DNA of 20,303 nucleotides from JBJGXI01 sp045635475 (GCF_045635475.1 NZ_JBJGXI010000069.1:1-20303); one strand, 5' to 3'; shown: positions 1 to 8,035, counted from the stretch's first letter. Translations and numbers: made by a program. The notes: a model not told the origin generated them from the letters alone.

Positions 1-57
1 TCTTCACCTCCTGACTATATTTTACCAAAAGGAACACGTGTTTGTCTTGCGATCTAA
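1..57 (+). other. possible 3' end of an unidentified ORF
   Basis: From the first base this frame is open for 18 codons and ends with TAA at 55-57; the peptide ends ILPKGTRVCLAI. It would point toward the hairpin at 73-118 and could be the tail of the gene whose insertion or rearrangement cut the methyltransferase. I do not recognise the peptide, and 18 codons can be open by chance, so this is only a pointer to look left of the window. On the opposite strand an AGGAGGTG sequence near positions 5-12 could instead be a ribosome binding site for a gene starting outside the window. Confidence 0.2.
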
Positions 58-72
58 TTTTAAATTTCAAGA

Positions 73-118
73 AAGAGCGATTCATCCCACATCTGAAGAA
101 GTGGGATGAATCGCTCTT
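73..118. repeat. perfect 18-bp inverted repeat (hairpin) at a gene break
   Basis: Left arm AAGAGCGATTCATCCCAC (73-90) and right arm (101-118) are exact reverse complements around a 10-base loop. The arms contain GTGGGATGA, also present in the hairpin at the left end of the IS200/IS605 element near 19369-19390. The hairpin supplies the last codons and stop of the truncated methyltransferase, so it probably marks the junction of an inserted or deleted element. It could also be a terminator, but neither side has a long T-run. Its identity as an IS right end is inference. Confidence 0.6.
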
Positions 119-657
119 AAGTTCTGTAATCCTTGTAATTGGTAATCATCAACTGCCCAATGCAGACGATTCCCTTTGCGATCGTAATACCAATCTTGTT
201 CGTTCCGAGAAGTGTACATTGGATGTTCAACTGAAAATACAAAAGACCCACCAGGTGTTAGACAATCATAGACCTTTTTACAGACTGCATCAAAGGCTTC
301 GATATAGTGAAAAGCCAATGAACTGATCACAACATCAAACGGAGAGTCTGAGAAATCAATGTCTTCGATTGGCATATTTATGTATGAAATTAATGGATCC
401 GTAGTCATTTCCCGAGCTTGTTGAAGCATTTTTTCAGATATATCTACTCCAATAACAGACCTTGCTTGCTGTTCTAGAGCGTAACGACAATGCCAACCGA
501 AACCGCATCCCAAATCAAGTACACTTTTATTTCGAAGTTCAGGCAATAGTTCTTTAAATACGTACCATTCCCCCGCACCTTCAAGTCCATTGACTGAACG
601 CGCCATTTTTTTATATACAGAAAAGAAATTCATGTCATCATACTTGTTTTGCTTCAC
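82..657 (-). pseudogene. class I SAM-dependent methyltransferase, C-terminally truncated
   Basis: The 191-residue product has the Rossmann SAM-binding motif I VLDLGCGFGWH (about residues 45-55), the acidic motif GVDIS (about 70-74), motif FDVVISSLAFHY (about 107-118) and LTPGGSFVFSVEHP (about 133-146), typical of UbiE/small-molecule methyltransferases. Relatives are usually about 240 residues. Here the protein runs normally to about DDYQ and then ends in residues encoded by the hairpin at 73-118, so roughly the last quarter, which shapes the substrate pocket in this family, is missing. It starts at GTG 655-657 behind AGGAGTTG. Substrate unknown. Probably inactive, although the SAM fold itself is nearly complete. 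Confidence 0.8.
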
Positions 658-1182
658 AATATATACAACTCCTGAATGTTAAGTTAGCCTACTAAAAGCA
701 ACCTGCTCTTTAAAGTACACAAAAAGTTATTTATTTTGCCGTATACAGTCCGCTTTGTGTAATACCCCTATTAACCTGTCTGTCTGCTTATAAAAATCAA
801 TATAACATTTCCTAATTATTAATCCTAGAATATTTGCCATTATATACAAAGGTTACTCCTACTCTGCTAAAAAATTACAAAGGTGAGTCCCGTGAAAATC
901 TTATTTGCACATCGAATAAGATTTAGAAAAATGAATCATAATAACGTGATATACAGAGCGTATTCCTTTCACAATCATCACGCTAACTATTTCGGTTTAA
1001 TGAGAACCACTTTATCTTAGCAAATGAGAACTTGTCATGAATACATAGATTCATCTACACAGAGCCGAGAGCATAGCTACAGGGCCCGTTTTTTAGTATT
1101 CGGTGGGGAACGTGGCCCCCTGAATGTTAGAAGAAGTGGGTAACCGGTCTCACCACGACCATCATTTAGGGGGGTGGACAAC
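658..1182. other. intergenic region with hairpin and GC-rich leader before the germination operon
   Basis: No convincing gene is visible. An AT-rich part holds a perfect 10-bp inverted repeat (896-905 with 915-924, 9-base loop) without a T-run. From about 1060 to 1175 base composition changes sharply to a G/C-rich stretch with GGGCCC, GGTGGGG, GGCCCCC, ACCGGT and CACCAC blocks that can pair in several ways, directly before the SD of the gerA-type gene. I could not find a clear sigma-G promoter (TGAATA...CATACTA type) and do not recognise a known riboswitch family. The methyltransferase promoter must also lie here, reading left. Confidence 0.5.
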
Positions 1183-2646
1183 TTGTTTAGAAACAAAACT
1201 GAACGTGACAAAAATAAAAGTGAGTTTGAAAATATAACTATTACAGCATTAAAAAAACTTTTAACCAATATGCATGATGCAGAAATTGTAGAACGTCAAA
1301 AAAATAAGGAACAAAAAGTTACCCTTTTATACATAAAAACGTTAATCGATCAGGAGCGCTTGAATGAATGCATTATCGAACCTTTGATCCACTATTCCGA
1401 GGATCGTGTGCATGAATGCATTACAAATGCTAAGGTTTCAGAGATTACCACATTGTTTGAAGCACAAGAGGAGATATTATACGGTTCAATACTACTAAAC
1501 GATTCCTTGAACAATAAATGGTGGGCAGTTCGGCTTGAAAATCAGTTTAACCGTGCGATTCAACCGTCTCAAACGGAAACTATTATATTTGGGCCAAAAG
1601 ACAGCTTTACGGAACAAATAGATCAAAATATCAGATTAATTCGCAAAAGGATTCCCATGACATCATTAAAGACAGAGACCTTTACAATCGGTTCGATCAG
1701 TAAAACTACGGTTGTAATGATGTATATCGAAGGATTAACAAATCCAGAATATATCTCTCTGGCTAAAAGTAAACTTTCCAAAATTGATTTCGATCAATTC
1801 CTTGATTCATCCCAAGTTGCAACATTCATGGAAGATCATGAGCATACTGTATTTCCGCAGTTTCTACAAACCGATCGTCCTGATTCTTGCGCATATTCTC
1901 TGGGTATCGGAAAAATAATCTTGTTAGTGGATGGTACACCGTTTGCTTTGATTGCACCAATCACTTTATTTCACCTTTTCCAATCTCCAGAAGATTATTT
2001 TCTTCGTTGGACGATTGCTAGTTTTTTACGTAGTTTGCGATTACTGAGTTTTATCATTTCAATAACATTAATTCCTCTGTATGTAGCGTTAACGACACAT
2101 CATTATCAGATGATTCCGCTCCAAGTTCTATTTGTTCTATTAGAGTCAAGAAGCAAATTACCCTTTACGCCATTCTGGGAAGCATTGCTGATGTTAATTG
2201 TCCTTGAGATTATAAAAGAAGCCAGTTTACGAATGCCGACAAAAACTGGCCAAACACTAGGAGTTATTGGCGGTATTATTATTGGAGAAGCAACAGTTGC
2301 TGCTTCTTTTGCCAGTACAGTATTGGTAGTTTTAATAGCTATTTCGGCGATTGCTTCATTTTTAGTTCCAAATTATTTAATGACTAAATCAAACGCATTG
2401 ATTCAATTTGTGTTTCTTCTACTTGCATCTATTCTTGGTATTTATGGAATGGTACTTGGGGGAGTTTTACTACTCATTCATTTAAATGGTCTTACTTCAT
2501 TAAAGCAGCCGTATTTAGCACCTCTCACTCCGTTTTATTGGGGTGATTGGAAGGATCTTTTCATTCGAGCTCCTCTAACTTGGATGAAATCTCGCCCTGA
2601 ACATTTACATCCTTTGCAGAAATGGAGATACAGCAAAAGGAGATGA
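1183..2646 (+). CDS. spore germination protein, GerA family (A subunit)
   Basis: This is the A subunit of a GerA-type germinant receptor, which sits in the inner spore membrane and triggers germination on binding small nutrients. The first about 280 residues are hydrophilic (the N-terminal domain known in GerAA/GerKA); the rest holds several membrane segments and the family core around PFTPFWEALLMLIVLEIIKE, RMPTKTGQTLGVIGG and IIIGEATVAASFAS. Length (487) fits the family. A GTG at 1174 is also in frame but lies directly against the AGGGGGG Shine-Dalgarno; TTG 1183 has normal spacing (SD 1168-1177), so I chose it. The B subunit starts 4 bases after the stop. Germinant specificity cannot be read from the sequence. 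Confidence 0.93.
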   Translation: MFRNKTERDKNKSEFENITITALKKLLTNMHDAEIVERQKNKEQKVTLLYIKTLIDQERLNECIIEPLIHYSEDRVHECITNAKVSEITTLFEAQEEILYGSILLNDSLNNKWWAVRLENQFNRAIQPSQTETIIFGPKDSFTEQIDQNIRLIRKRIPMTSLKTETFTIGSISKTTVVMMYIEGLTNPEYISLAKSKLSKIDFDQFLDSSQVATFMEDHEHTVFPQFLQTDRPDSCAYSLGIGKIILLVDGTPFALIAPITLFHLFQSPEDYFLRWTIASFLRSLRLLSFIISITLIPLYVALTTHHYQMIPLQVLFVLLESRSKLPFTPFWEALLMLIVLEIIKEASLRMPTKTGQTLGVIGGIIIGEATVAASFASTVLVVLIAISAIASFLVPNYLMTKSNALIQFVFLLLASILGIYGMVLGGVLLLIHLNGLTSLKQPYLAPLTPFYWGDWKDLFIRAPLTWMKSRPEHLHPLQKWRYSKRR

Positions 2647-2650
2647 TCAC

Positions 2651-3757
2651 GTGACAGCATTATTTAATAAAGTCTCTTCCTTAAGCGGAGTGTATGTTTT
2701 TTTTATGGTTAATAGAATGCAGGCTCTTTATTTAGTTTTATTGATGCCTGCATATTTGGTGCATCCTCACATGATTTGGGGAATTATTATCATGGGAATT
2801 TTGTCACACTTCAATTTATGGATGCTATCAAAGTCATTTTCTTCTGGTGTTTTGTCAAAGGGGTATGAAGGCTTTGTCCAGCTTTTTGGTACAAGATTGG
2901 TTCGTATACTTGCTTTTGTCGGTTTATTTATGATTTTTATTAAAATAACTGTATTATCACTAGGCTATATAGAAATTGCAAATCAATTTATTCTTCCTTC
3001 AATAAACAGTAATTGGCTGGTTCTTTTTCTGTTTATCGTCGTTTATTACCTTGCTTCTCAAGGAATAGAGAAAACTATTCTTTTCTCTGTGATTGCATTT
3101 TTTAGCACGATCTGGTTAATGTTTACCCTTCATACCTTTTTACTTCCACCGATTGCTTCAATTCATGATTTATATCCTTTAATACCTACAGAATGGTCGA
3201 TGGATTCGTGGAAAGCGTTATTACTCATTTGGGCCTCTTTATCAGGACCAGAATATTTAATTTTCTTATCACCTTGGCTTAACCCAGAACAAAACAAGTT
3301 GAAATATTGGGGGTTTGCTAATGCGCTTGCTATTCTAGAGTATTTGCTATTATTTATTTCATCGTTGTTTTTCTTCGGCTCAGACTATTTAGAAAAAATC
3401 AAATATCCCGTTGCGAACATGATCCGGTACCTGCAATGGCCACTTTTTGAAAGAATAGATATTCTGCTCATTTCATTCTATATGTTTCATTTTGTTTTTA
3501 TTATTTCTCTCTACTTACTTTACTTTTATGGTGCCACTCGAATAATCCTAGGAAGGGTAAATAAACAGACGTCAAAATCTGGTTTTGCAATTATTTTTCT
3601 GACAATTTTAGTAAGTGTTATTCTTATTAATTCGTTTTTTTGGAGTTCCGAAGTGGAAAACTTTTGGCTTAAGCTCCAGGTTGGGTCAGGAGCAATTACG
3701 TACATTTTCGTCCCGGCACTTCTCCTTCTAGCCATTAAAAGGAAAGGACATGTTTAA
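2651..3757 (+). CDS. spore germination permease, GerB family (B subunit)
   Basis: A 368-residue, almost wholly hydrophobic protein with about ten membrane segments, matching the Spore_permease branch of the APC transporter superfamily. In known receptors this subunit binds the germinant, as shown for GerBB/GerKB-type proteins, and complexes with the A and C subunits. It starts at GTG 2651 behind AAAGGAG (about 2636-2642), only 4 bases after the A-subunit stop, and its TAA shares one base with the ATG of the C subunit. This tight spacing implies one transcript and translational coupling. No frameshift or missing segment is visible. Confidence 0.92.
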   Translation: MTALFNKVSSLSGVYVFFMVNRMQALYLVLLMPAYLVHPHMIWGIIIMGILSHFNLWMLSKSFSSGVLSKGYEGFVQLFGTRLVRILAFVGLFMIFIKITVLSLGYIEIANQFILPSINSNWLVLFLFIVVYYLASQGIEKTILFSVIAFFSTIWLMFTLHTFLLPPIASIHDLYPLIPTEWSMDSWKALLLIWASLSGPEYLIFLSPWLNPEQNKLKYWGFANALAILEYLLLFISSLFFFGSDYLEKIKYPVANMIRYLQWPLFERIDILLISFYMFHFVFIISLYLLYFYGATRIILGRVNKQTSKSGFAIIFLTILVSVILINSFFWSSEVENFWLKLQVGSGAITYIFVPALLLLAIKRKGHV

Positions 3758-4842
3758 TGATGAATGCATGGATAAAGAAATCCTTCTTAGCAATATTAAG
3801 CCTAGTGTTAATGGTTGGTTGTACTCCATTTATCGAAAATAATGAGGTTGAAGATATCGCCCCTGTGATTTTCTGGTCGATTAGTGAAACAGATGAAGGG
3901 AAGTTGGAGATTAGTACATTAGTGCCGCCACTCGTTAAAGAAAAAAAGCGTTTACTCACCTTGGACGTTGACCTCGTAGAGCAAGGAGGAAAGGAATTTA
4001 ATTTACTTTATTACCGTGAATTGAAAACGGGACAGCTTCGAATGTTATTAATTAATGAAGAGCTTGCTAGAAAAGGCGTCAAACCCATCCTAGAATCGAT
4101 GTTACCAGACCCTGATATTTCCCAACGACTTTTTCTATTGGTTTTCAAAGGAAGCTTTAAAGATTATATTGAAAATCAATTAAATCAACAAGAAAATCTC
4201 GACTTATTTTTATACAATATGCTAAGGCATTACGAGGAATATAACCAAGGTGAAATGAGCATTATCAATTTGCATCAATTCATGAAAACGTTAAACTCTT
4301 CATATTCGTTTCCAATCCTGCCGATATTTAAAGCAGACAAAGATTCCTTAGTATATGAGGGAACTGCTTTTTTTGATGAAGACAAACTAATCACTTCGAT
4401 AGAAAAAATGGATGAACAACTTTTCCAACTTATTAACAATGATCATTACCTTAAGCTATTTGCTATACCTGATTTAGCCGTAACCCTTGGTCATGTTCGC
4501 TCGAATGTAAAAATCAACTTCAATAAAAACAAATCATTAATTTCATTAAAAATCAATCTAAATGGCAGAATCGAAGAGTACCGTGGAGAAAAAAACATAC
4601 TAGATGATACAGGTTTTTATGCTTTCAATCAAGAGGTTGAATCCTATTTAGAAAAACAAACAACAGAGTTACTAAAAGAAATGCAAGAATTGAAGGTTGA
4701 CCCTATCCAAATAGGAGCACATACACTTAAGCCTTTCTCCAAGCCATTGAGTGAAAAGGAATGGCTAAACTATTGGGAAAAGGCGAATATTGAAGTCGAC
4801 TATAATCTAACAATCGAACCACTCACCAATGTAACTCAATAG
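3757..4842 (+). CDS. spore germination lipoprotein, Ger(x)C family (C subunit)
   Basis: A 361-residue protein with a short positive N-terminus, a hydrophobic stretch and a lipobox-like MVGC ending at Cys22, where diacylglycerol would be attached by Lgt before signal peptidase II cleavage. The remaining part is hydrophilic, as in GerAC/GerKC, the lipoprotein subunit anchored on the outer face of the inner spore membrane. The C-terminal half around LISLKINLNGRIEEYRG and ETTELLKEMQELKVDPIQIG-like text corresponds to the conserved Ger(x)C domain. A second in-frame ATG follows directly at 3760. Last gene of the operon; a long inverted repeat follows at 4896-4943. Function in lipidation is family knowledge. 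Confidence 0.92.
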   Translation: MMNAWIKKSFLAILSLVLMVGCTPFIENNEVEDIAPVIFWSISETDEGKLEISTLVPPLVKEKKRLLTLDVDLVEQGGKEFNLLYYRELKTGQLRMLLINEELARKGVKPILESMLPDPDISQRLFLLVFKGSFKDYIENQLNQQENLDLFLYNMLRHYEEYNQGEMSIINLHQFMKTLNSSYSFPILPIFKADKDSLVYEGTAFFDEDKLITSIEKMDEQLFQLINNDHYLKLFAIPDLAVTLGHVRSNVKINFNKNKSLISLKINLNGRIEEYRGEKNILDDTGFYAFNQEVESYLEKQTTELLKEMQELKVDPIQIGAHTLKPFSKPLSEKEWLNYWEKANIEVDYNLTIEPLTNVTQ

Positions 4843-4895
4843 TATCTTGATCACCTTCCGCCTTAAGAATGTATAACGATGTCTGTTAAGAGATT

Positions 4896-4943
4896 TCAGA
4901 ACTCAAGTGGTAACAAGTTAAATTTCACCATTTGAGGATCTGA
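4896..4943. terminator. long imperfect hairpin after the germination operon
   Basis: TCAGA (4896-4900) pairs with TCTGA (4939-4943), and CTCAAGTGGT (4902-4911) pairs with ACCATTTGAG (4927-4936) with one mismatch, leaving a loop of about 15 bases. It lies between the plus-strand germination operon and a minus-strand gene, a place where a bidirectional terminator is expected. The T-rich tail (TTAGTTTTT) is about 10 bases away, so termination efficiency is uncertain. Confidence 0.5.
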
Positions 4944-4998
4944 TTGTCCTTAGTTTTTCCATTTCTATACCGAACTGTTCAGACTCCTTTTTAAAAAA

Positions 4999-5160
4999 TT
5001 ACTTGTCTTTTGGGGTAAGGATATTAATTCCGCAATCTGAAGAATCAGATTCATAATATGCCTCAATCAGCTTATATTCTTTTTCAGAAACCTCCATGTG
5101 AGAAATATATTCAGAAACGTTGATTCTAATATTTCTTCCAGCACGTTTCTTTTTAGTCAA
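4999..5160 (-). CDS. small hypothetical protein, 53 residues
   Basis: A short open frame with TTG start (5158-5160) preceded by AGGAAAGGAG about 10 bases upstream and ending in TAA at 4999-5001. The product begins MTKKKRAGRNIRINV, is basic at the N-terminus and acidic in the second half (KEYKLIEAYYESDS), with no membrane segment or signal peptide. The codon use and the SD make it look like a real gene. It lies 49 bases after the YxjI-like gene on the same strand and may be co-transcribed with it. I do not recognise a family. The N-terminal RNIRINV segment is faintly reminiscent of short DNA-binding beta strands, but that is speculation. Confidence 0.5.
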   Translation of the reverse strand: MTKKKRAGRNIRINVSEYISHMEVSEKEYKLIEAYYESDSSDCGINILTPKDK

Positions 5161-5209
5161 AACAGATTAGCTCCTTTCCTTTAAAATATAGTATTCCCAA
5201 TCCGACTCA

Positions 5210-5689
5210 TCAATCCGCTGCTTCATCTGCTTTTACACAATCAATTGCAATAACAATCGCAATAATAACTTGCTCCTGCTCGTCCTGAAAGACTTGAACT
5301 TTATAACTATCCCCCCATGTGAACCACTCTTTACTCACTTGACCGATCACTTCGCCATGCTGTACTATTTGAAAATCCATATCCCACCAGTTACCTTGTA
5401 CTTCAATACCTGCCGCATCAATGCTATAGCGTGCTTTCAAGAAAGAAAATTCCTTTTTAATTTTTAAAACCTCTTGACCATTCACCTCAACGAAAAACGT
5501 CGGTAAAAAGCTGAAAACTTTTTTCGTAATAAGCCCTACTTCATTTCTTGCGGCATCCAAAATAGAGAAGATTTTCGGAACTTGCATAAAACTGCCTTCC
5601 ACGTAATAAGCGTCATTTTCTTGCTGATCCTTCACTGTAAATTTGCCACTTAGACTAAATACCTTTTGCTTTATGTAAAGCTGATTCAT
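5210..5689 (-). CDS. YxjI-like LURP-one-related family protein
   Basis: A 159-residue soluble protein whose segment order matches the bacterial LURP-one-related/YxjI family (Tubby-like beta-barrel fold): an N-terminal LYIKQKVFSLSGKFTVKD strand pair, YYVEGSF, then FSILDAARNEVGLITKKVFSFLPTF, and a C-terminal VQVFQDEQEQVIIAIVIAIDCV helix-like stretch that in this fold passes through the barrel. Biochemical function of bacterial members is not established; lipid or membrane association has been proposed from the fold. ATG 5689 is preferred over the TTG one codon upstream because the AAGGAGAGG site is better spaced for it. Same strand as the hydrolase upstream, separated by about 98 bases with no visible strong terminator. 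Confidence 0.82.
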   Translation of the reverse strand: MNQLYIKQKVFSLSGKFTVKDQQENDAYYVEGSFMQVPKIFSILDAARNEVGLITKKVFSFLPTFFVEVNGQEVLKIKKEFSFLKARYSIDAAGIEVQGNWWDMDFQIVQHGEVIGQVSKEWFTWGDSYKVQVFQDEQEQVIIAIVIAIDCVKADEAAD

Positions 5690-5787
5690 CAAATTCCTCT
5701 CCTTTTTGATATCGTATATTTTTCGATCACAGTTGATCCTGAGGTATCGAGACGATTACCATTTTCCGTCAGTCAGAGCGAGTATAT

Positions 5788-6582
5788 CTATTGGTCGAAA
5801 TCATTTTCATTCACTAGCTCCGTTTTCAAAAAATCCATAATCGCATTTGTCACTTGCTCCGAATGGGTTATGGTTGGCACATGACCGGCTTCTGGAATGA
5901 CGACTAAAGAAGCGTTAGGAATGGAGCTTAAAAGTTGATGTGCCGCTGCCATTGGAATTATGCTGTCTTTTTCTCCATGTATAATTAATGTCGGTGCGGT
6001 TATTTCTGAGATACGGGACAATAAGTCTGCGGTAGTATTTAATTTCAGCAGGGCAATCGCATCCTCTACACGTGCCCGCTTTAAAATATTCAAACCCCAG
6101 CGCTTGAAATGCGGCTCACCACTTGGAAGACAAAAATCTACAAACGTCTCCAGATAGCCATGGTAGTCCATATTTAAAAATTCAATGCTTCCTTTCATAT
6201 CTTCTTTGGAAAACGTGCTCGCAAAACCGTCAACAAGTACTAGTCCCTTTACTCTTTCAGGGTACAAAAGTGCAAATAATAAAACGACTTTAACACCACT
6301 TGACTCTGCTGCTAGAATACATTCGTCGACATTCATTTGATCTAACACTTGCTTCAAATTATCTACGAGCAATTCTAAGGTAATGGTTGTACCAGCTGGG
6401 ACAGGACTTTCTCCACTTCCAAGATGATCGAATGCGACACAACGTCGTTCCTGTGATAAACGCTCGATTTGCTGTTCCCACAATTCCCATGATCCTATCC
6501 AACCACCATGCGCTACAAATGGAATATCACCTTTTCCAAATGACAGCGCATGAATGACATGCTCCCCCGTTTTAATAAACAT
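5788..6582 (-). CDS. alpha/beta hydrolase
   Basis: A 264-residue alpha/beta-hydrolase fold enzyme. The likely oxyanion region is AHGGW (24-28); FDHLGSGES (51-59) is the conserved stretch after strand 4. The nucleophile elbow is AESSG with Ser94, the acid is Asp206 in HGEKD, and the general base is His234 in EAGHVPT, so the triad is complete. A short cap lies between about 122 and 185. There is no signal peptide, so it acts in the cytoplasm. The substrate (ester, lactone, C-C or halide bond) cannot be told from sequence; overall layout is like BioH/3-oxoadipate lactonase-type members. ATG 6582 follows GGTGAGG very closely, with AAAGG about 10 bases upstream. Confidence 0.85.
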   Translation of the reverse strand: MFIKTGEHVIHALSFGKGDIPFVAHGGWIGSWELWEQQIERLSQERRCVAFDHLGSGESPVPAGTTITLELLVDNLKQVLDQMNVDECILAAESSGVKVVLLFALLYPERVKGLVLVDGFASTFSKEDMKGSIEFLNMDYHGYLETFVDFCLPSGEPHFKRWGLNILKRARVEDAIALLKLNTTADLLSRISEITAPTLIIHGEKDSIIPMAAAHQLLSSIPNASLVVIPEAGHVPTITHSEQVTNAIMDFLKTELVNENDFDQ

Positions 6583-6947
6583 ACCTCACCAACCTTTATC
6601 TTTTTTTAAAAATTTTCTGACTTATCAAGTTATAACTCTATTATATGCAAATTCCTGCCTGTTCCTTATTCAAGAAATATTATGCTTCATATATAACTTC
6701 ATGGGTATAGTTGATGAACAAAATCCCAATTCATACACATCCTTCCATAAATACTACTAAGTATATTTTAGCACATTTTACTACGTTACCTGACGCCGTT
6801 ATTGATTAAGTTAGACAAGGTCCCTGCCCCCATGTCTTCTCAAAGAAAAATAGCCCTCTCGTAGGAGAGGACCACTAAATGATACTTTTATTTGCATTTG
6901 GAATAAGCTTAGGTGGCACAGTGGACAGGAACAAACACCTGATTATA
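6583..6947. other. 365-base intergenic region with hairpin and repeat remnants
   Basis: No gene is visible. It contains AT-rich DNA upstream of the hydrolase, a fragment AGACAAGGTCCCTGCCCCC (6814-6832) that resembles a reversed, degraded copy of the REP-like repeat seen at 14637-14720, a hairpin CCTCTC-GTAG-GAGAGG (6855-6870) followed by a T-rich stretch, and another repeat-like scrap GGACAGGAAC near 6922. The hairpin block, TAGCCYTCTCGTAG...TTTTATTTGC, recurs after the mutT remnant at 14530-14572 in a different pairing, so it is itself a dispersed repeat. Confidence 0.5.
6855..6892 (+). terminator. hairpin plus T-rich tail, repeated at 14537
   Basis: CCTCTC (6855-6860), loop GTAG, GAGAGG (6865-6870). 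The following sequence ends in ACTTTTATTTGC. It lies between two minus-strand genes, so its role is unclear. The flanks match the hairpin at 14537-14555, although the pairing partners differ. Confidence 0.35.
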
Positions 6948-7943
6948 TTAGAGTTTCTTTTTTAATTGCCAAATTTCATTAAAATCAAGCTTTGTAACCT
7001 TGGAAATTACATCTTCAGACAAACCTTGTTTTAACATTTCTATCGCAATATTCCTAGTTGCTTCTTGATTACCTTCTTCTCTTCCTTCTTCTCTTCCTTC
7101 TTTTCTTCCTTCTTTTCTTCCTTCTTCTATTCCTTGCTTTTTTCCTTTTTCTCTACCTTCTCGTATTCCTTGCTCTCTCCCTTCTCGTAACCCTTTATCC
7201 CGCCAAGAATTTGGCAATTTTAAAATCGGTTCTGCTTCCTGTGGCCCAAGTTCTTTAATTTCTTTCATTAATTGCTCCTCCTCCTTCTCATTTAAGGATA
7301 AGTACGACTCAAAAAATCCATTAATCAATTCAGACTTTGCAGGATTTATCTCTAGCTTAACGATCATGCGCAAAAATTCTTTCTTCACCTGGACTTTTTC
7401 CTTCTCCGTGTATCCCATCTTGCTCAAAAGGGCAGCAGCGACAGGATTATTAGATTCAATATAGTTTCGCCAATTTATTTTCCTTAATTCTAACATGAGA
7501 TAGTTGAAGGTCAACACATGAAAGAAAGGAAACGCCATCGTGAATGTATCCTGTTCATTGCGGTGATCATCATAACTGAATATGGCAATTGGCAAAATCG
7601 GTTTCCTGTATTTATTGTAAAGCAGACTGAAATAAAGATACATCCGTTCATGAAAATTTGCTTGGGGATAGCTCTGTGGTTCGACATGTATAATGAGAAT
7701 AGTATCGGTGCCTTTTAACTTTGCTTGCAATACAATATCAGCTCTTCTACTTTCCCCTTGAATAAGGTCTGTAAATGTCTCTTCTGGTAAAGGCTTGACA
7801 GAAGAAAAATCAATGTGTTGATGAACTTCAGGATAGAACGCTTCTAAAAACTCTGCGAAAAAAGTATGAATCAGTTGTTTGAATAATTGATCGTGGTGAA
7901 TGTACGTGCTGGAGTCTTCTCGAACTAGCATTGCGATTGACAT
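6948..7943 (-). CDS. Rpn family recombination-promoting nuclease/putative transposase, copy A
   Basis: A 331-residue member of the Bacillales Rpn/PD-(D/E)XK nuclease-like family. The core is near the N-terminus: RRADIVLQAKLKG and IIHVEPQ carry the acidic-ExQ pattern (Asp71, Glu90, Gln92 when counted from the upstream GTG). E. coli Rpn proteins cut DNA and raise RecA-independent recombination; that activity here is inferred from the family. The C-terminus has an extended charged tract of EGR(E/K) tetrapeptide repeats followed by the usual IAIEMLKQGLSEDVISKVTKLDFNEI tail. ATG 7943 is preferred; GTG 7949 is also possible, and both have only a weak SD. A LexA-like box overlaps its promoter. It shares near-identical sequence with copies B and C. 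Confidence 0.85.
   Translation of the reverse strand: MSIAMLVREDSSTYIHHDQLFKQLIHTFFAEFLEAFYPEVHQHIDFSSVKPLPEETFTDLIQGESRRADIVLQAKLKGTDTILIIHVEPQSYPQANFHERMYLYFSLLYNKYRKPILPIAIFSYDDHRNEQDTFTMAFPFFHVLTFNYLMLELRKINWRNYIESNNPVAAALLSKMGYTEKEKVQVKKEFLRMIVKLEINPAKSELINGFFESYLSLNEKEEEQLMKEIKELGPQEAEPILKLPNSWRDKGLREGREQGIREGREKGKKQGIEEGRKEGRKEGREEGREEGNQEATRNIAIEMLKQGLSEDVISKVTKLDFNEIWQLKKKL
7069..7192 (-). repeat. 12-bp tandem repeat tract encoding EGR(E/K) units
   Basis: On the coding strand the tract is purine-rich and repeats GAAGGAAGAGAA-like 12-mers, giving four-residue units. Copy A has 28 more residues here than copy C, which is exactly seven 12-bp units (84 bp), so the difference looks like slippage or unequal recombination that keeps the frame. 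Copies B and C keep only EGREQGREEG. Confidence 0.8.
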
Positions 7944-8000
7944 GATCACACATCCCGGATTGTTGATATGAGGATTGTCGAAGGAGTTTGTCTAGTATCT

Positions 8001-8035
8001 ATTATAATACATAAACCAAACAAGAACAAGTGTTC
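8001..8035 (-). promoter_or_regulatory. promoter of Rpn copy A with LexA/DinR-type box
   Basis: Reading left, TATAAT (8001-8006) is a perfect -10; 17 bases upstream lies TTGTTC (8024-8029) as a -35. The same bases form GAAC-AAGT-GTTC (8024-8035), with A/T on the outside, matching the Bacillus LexA consensus CGAACRNRYGTTYC in its core. A repressor on this box would block the -35. Identical arrangement upstream of copy C. Confidence 0.65.

Noticed and set aside
32..43. GAAC-ACGT-GTTT, a LexA-like box
   Set aside because: One half-site is mismatched, it lies inside a possible coding end, and no promoter is near.
1120..1165. Slight resemblance of GTGGGTAACCG...CCACG to a T-box antiterminator
   Set aside because: The invariant GGTGGNACCGCG order is not met, no specifier-loop stem is visible, and a germination operon is not an expected T-box target.
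7069..7192. CRISPR-like tandem repeat
   Set aside because: 12-bp units without spacers, inside a coding frame; no CRISPR array is seen anywhere in the window.
7058..7258. Leucine/phenylalanine-rich plus-strand frame opposite the EGR repeat tract
   Set aside because: It is the complement of a purine-rich repeat; it only looks like a membrane protein because of composition.
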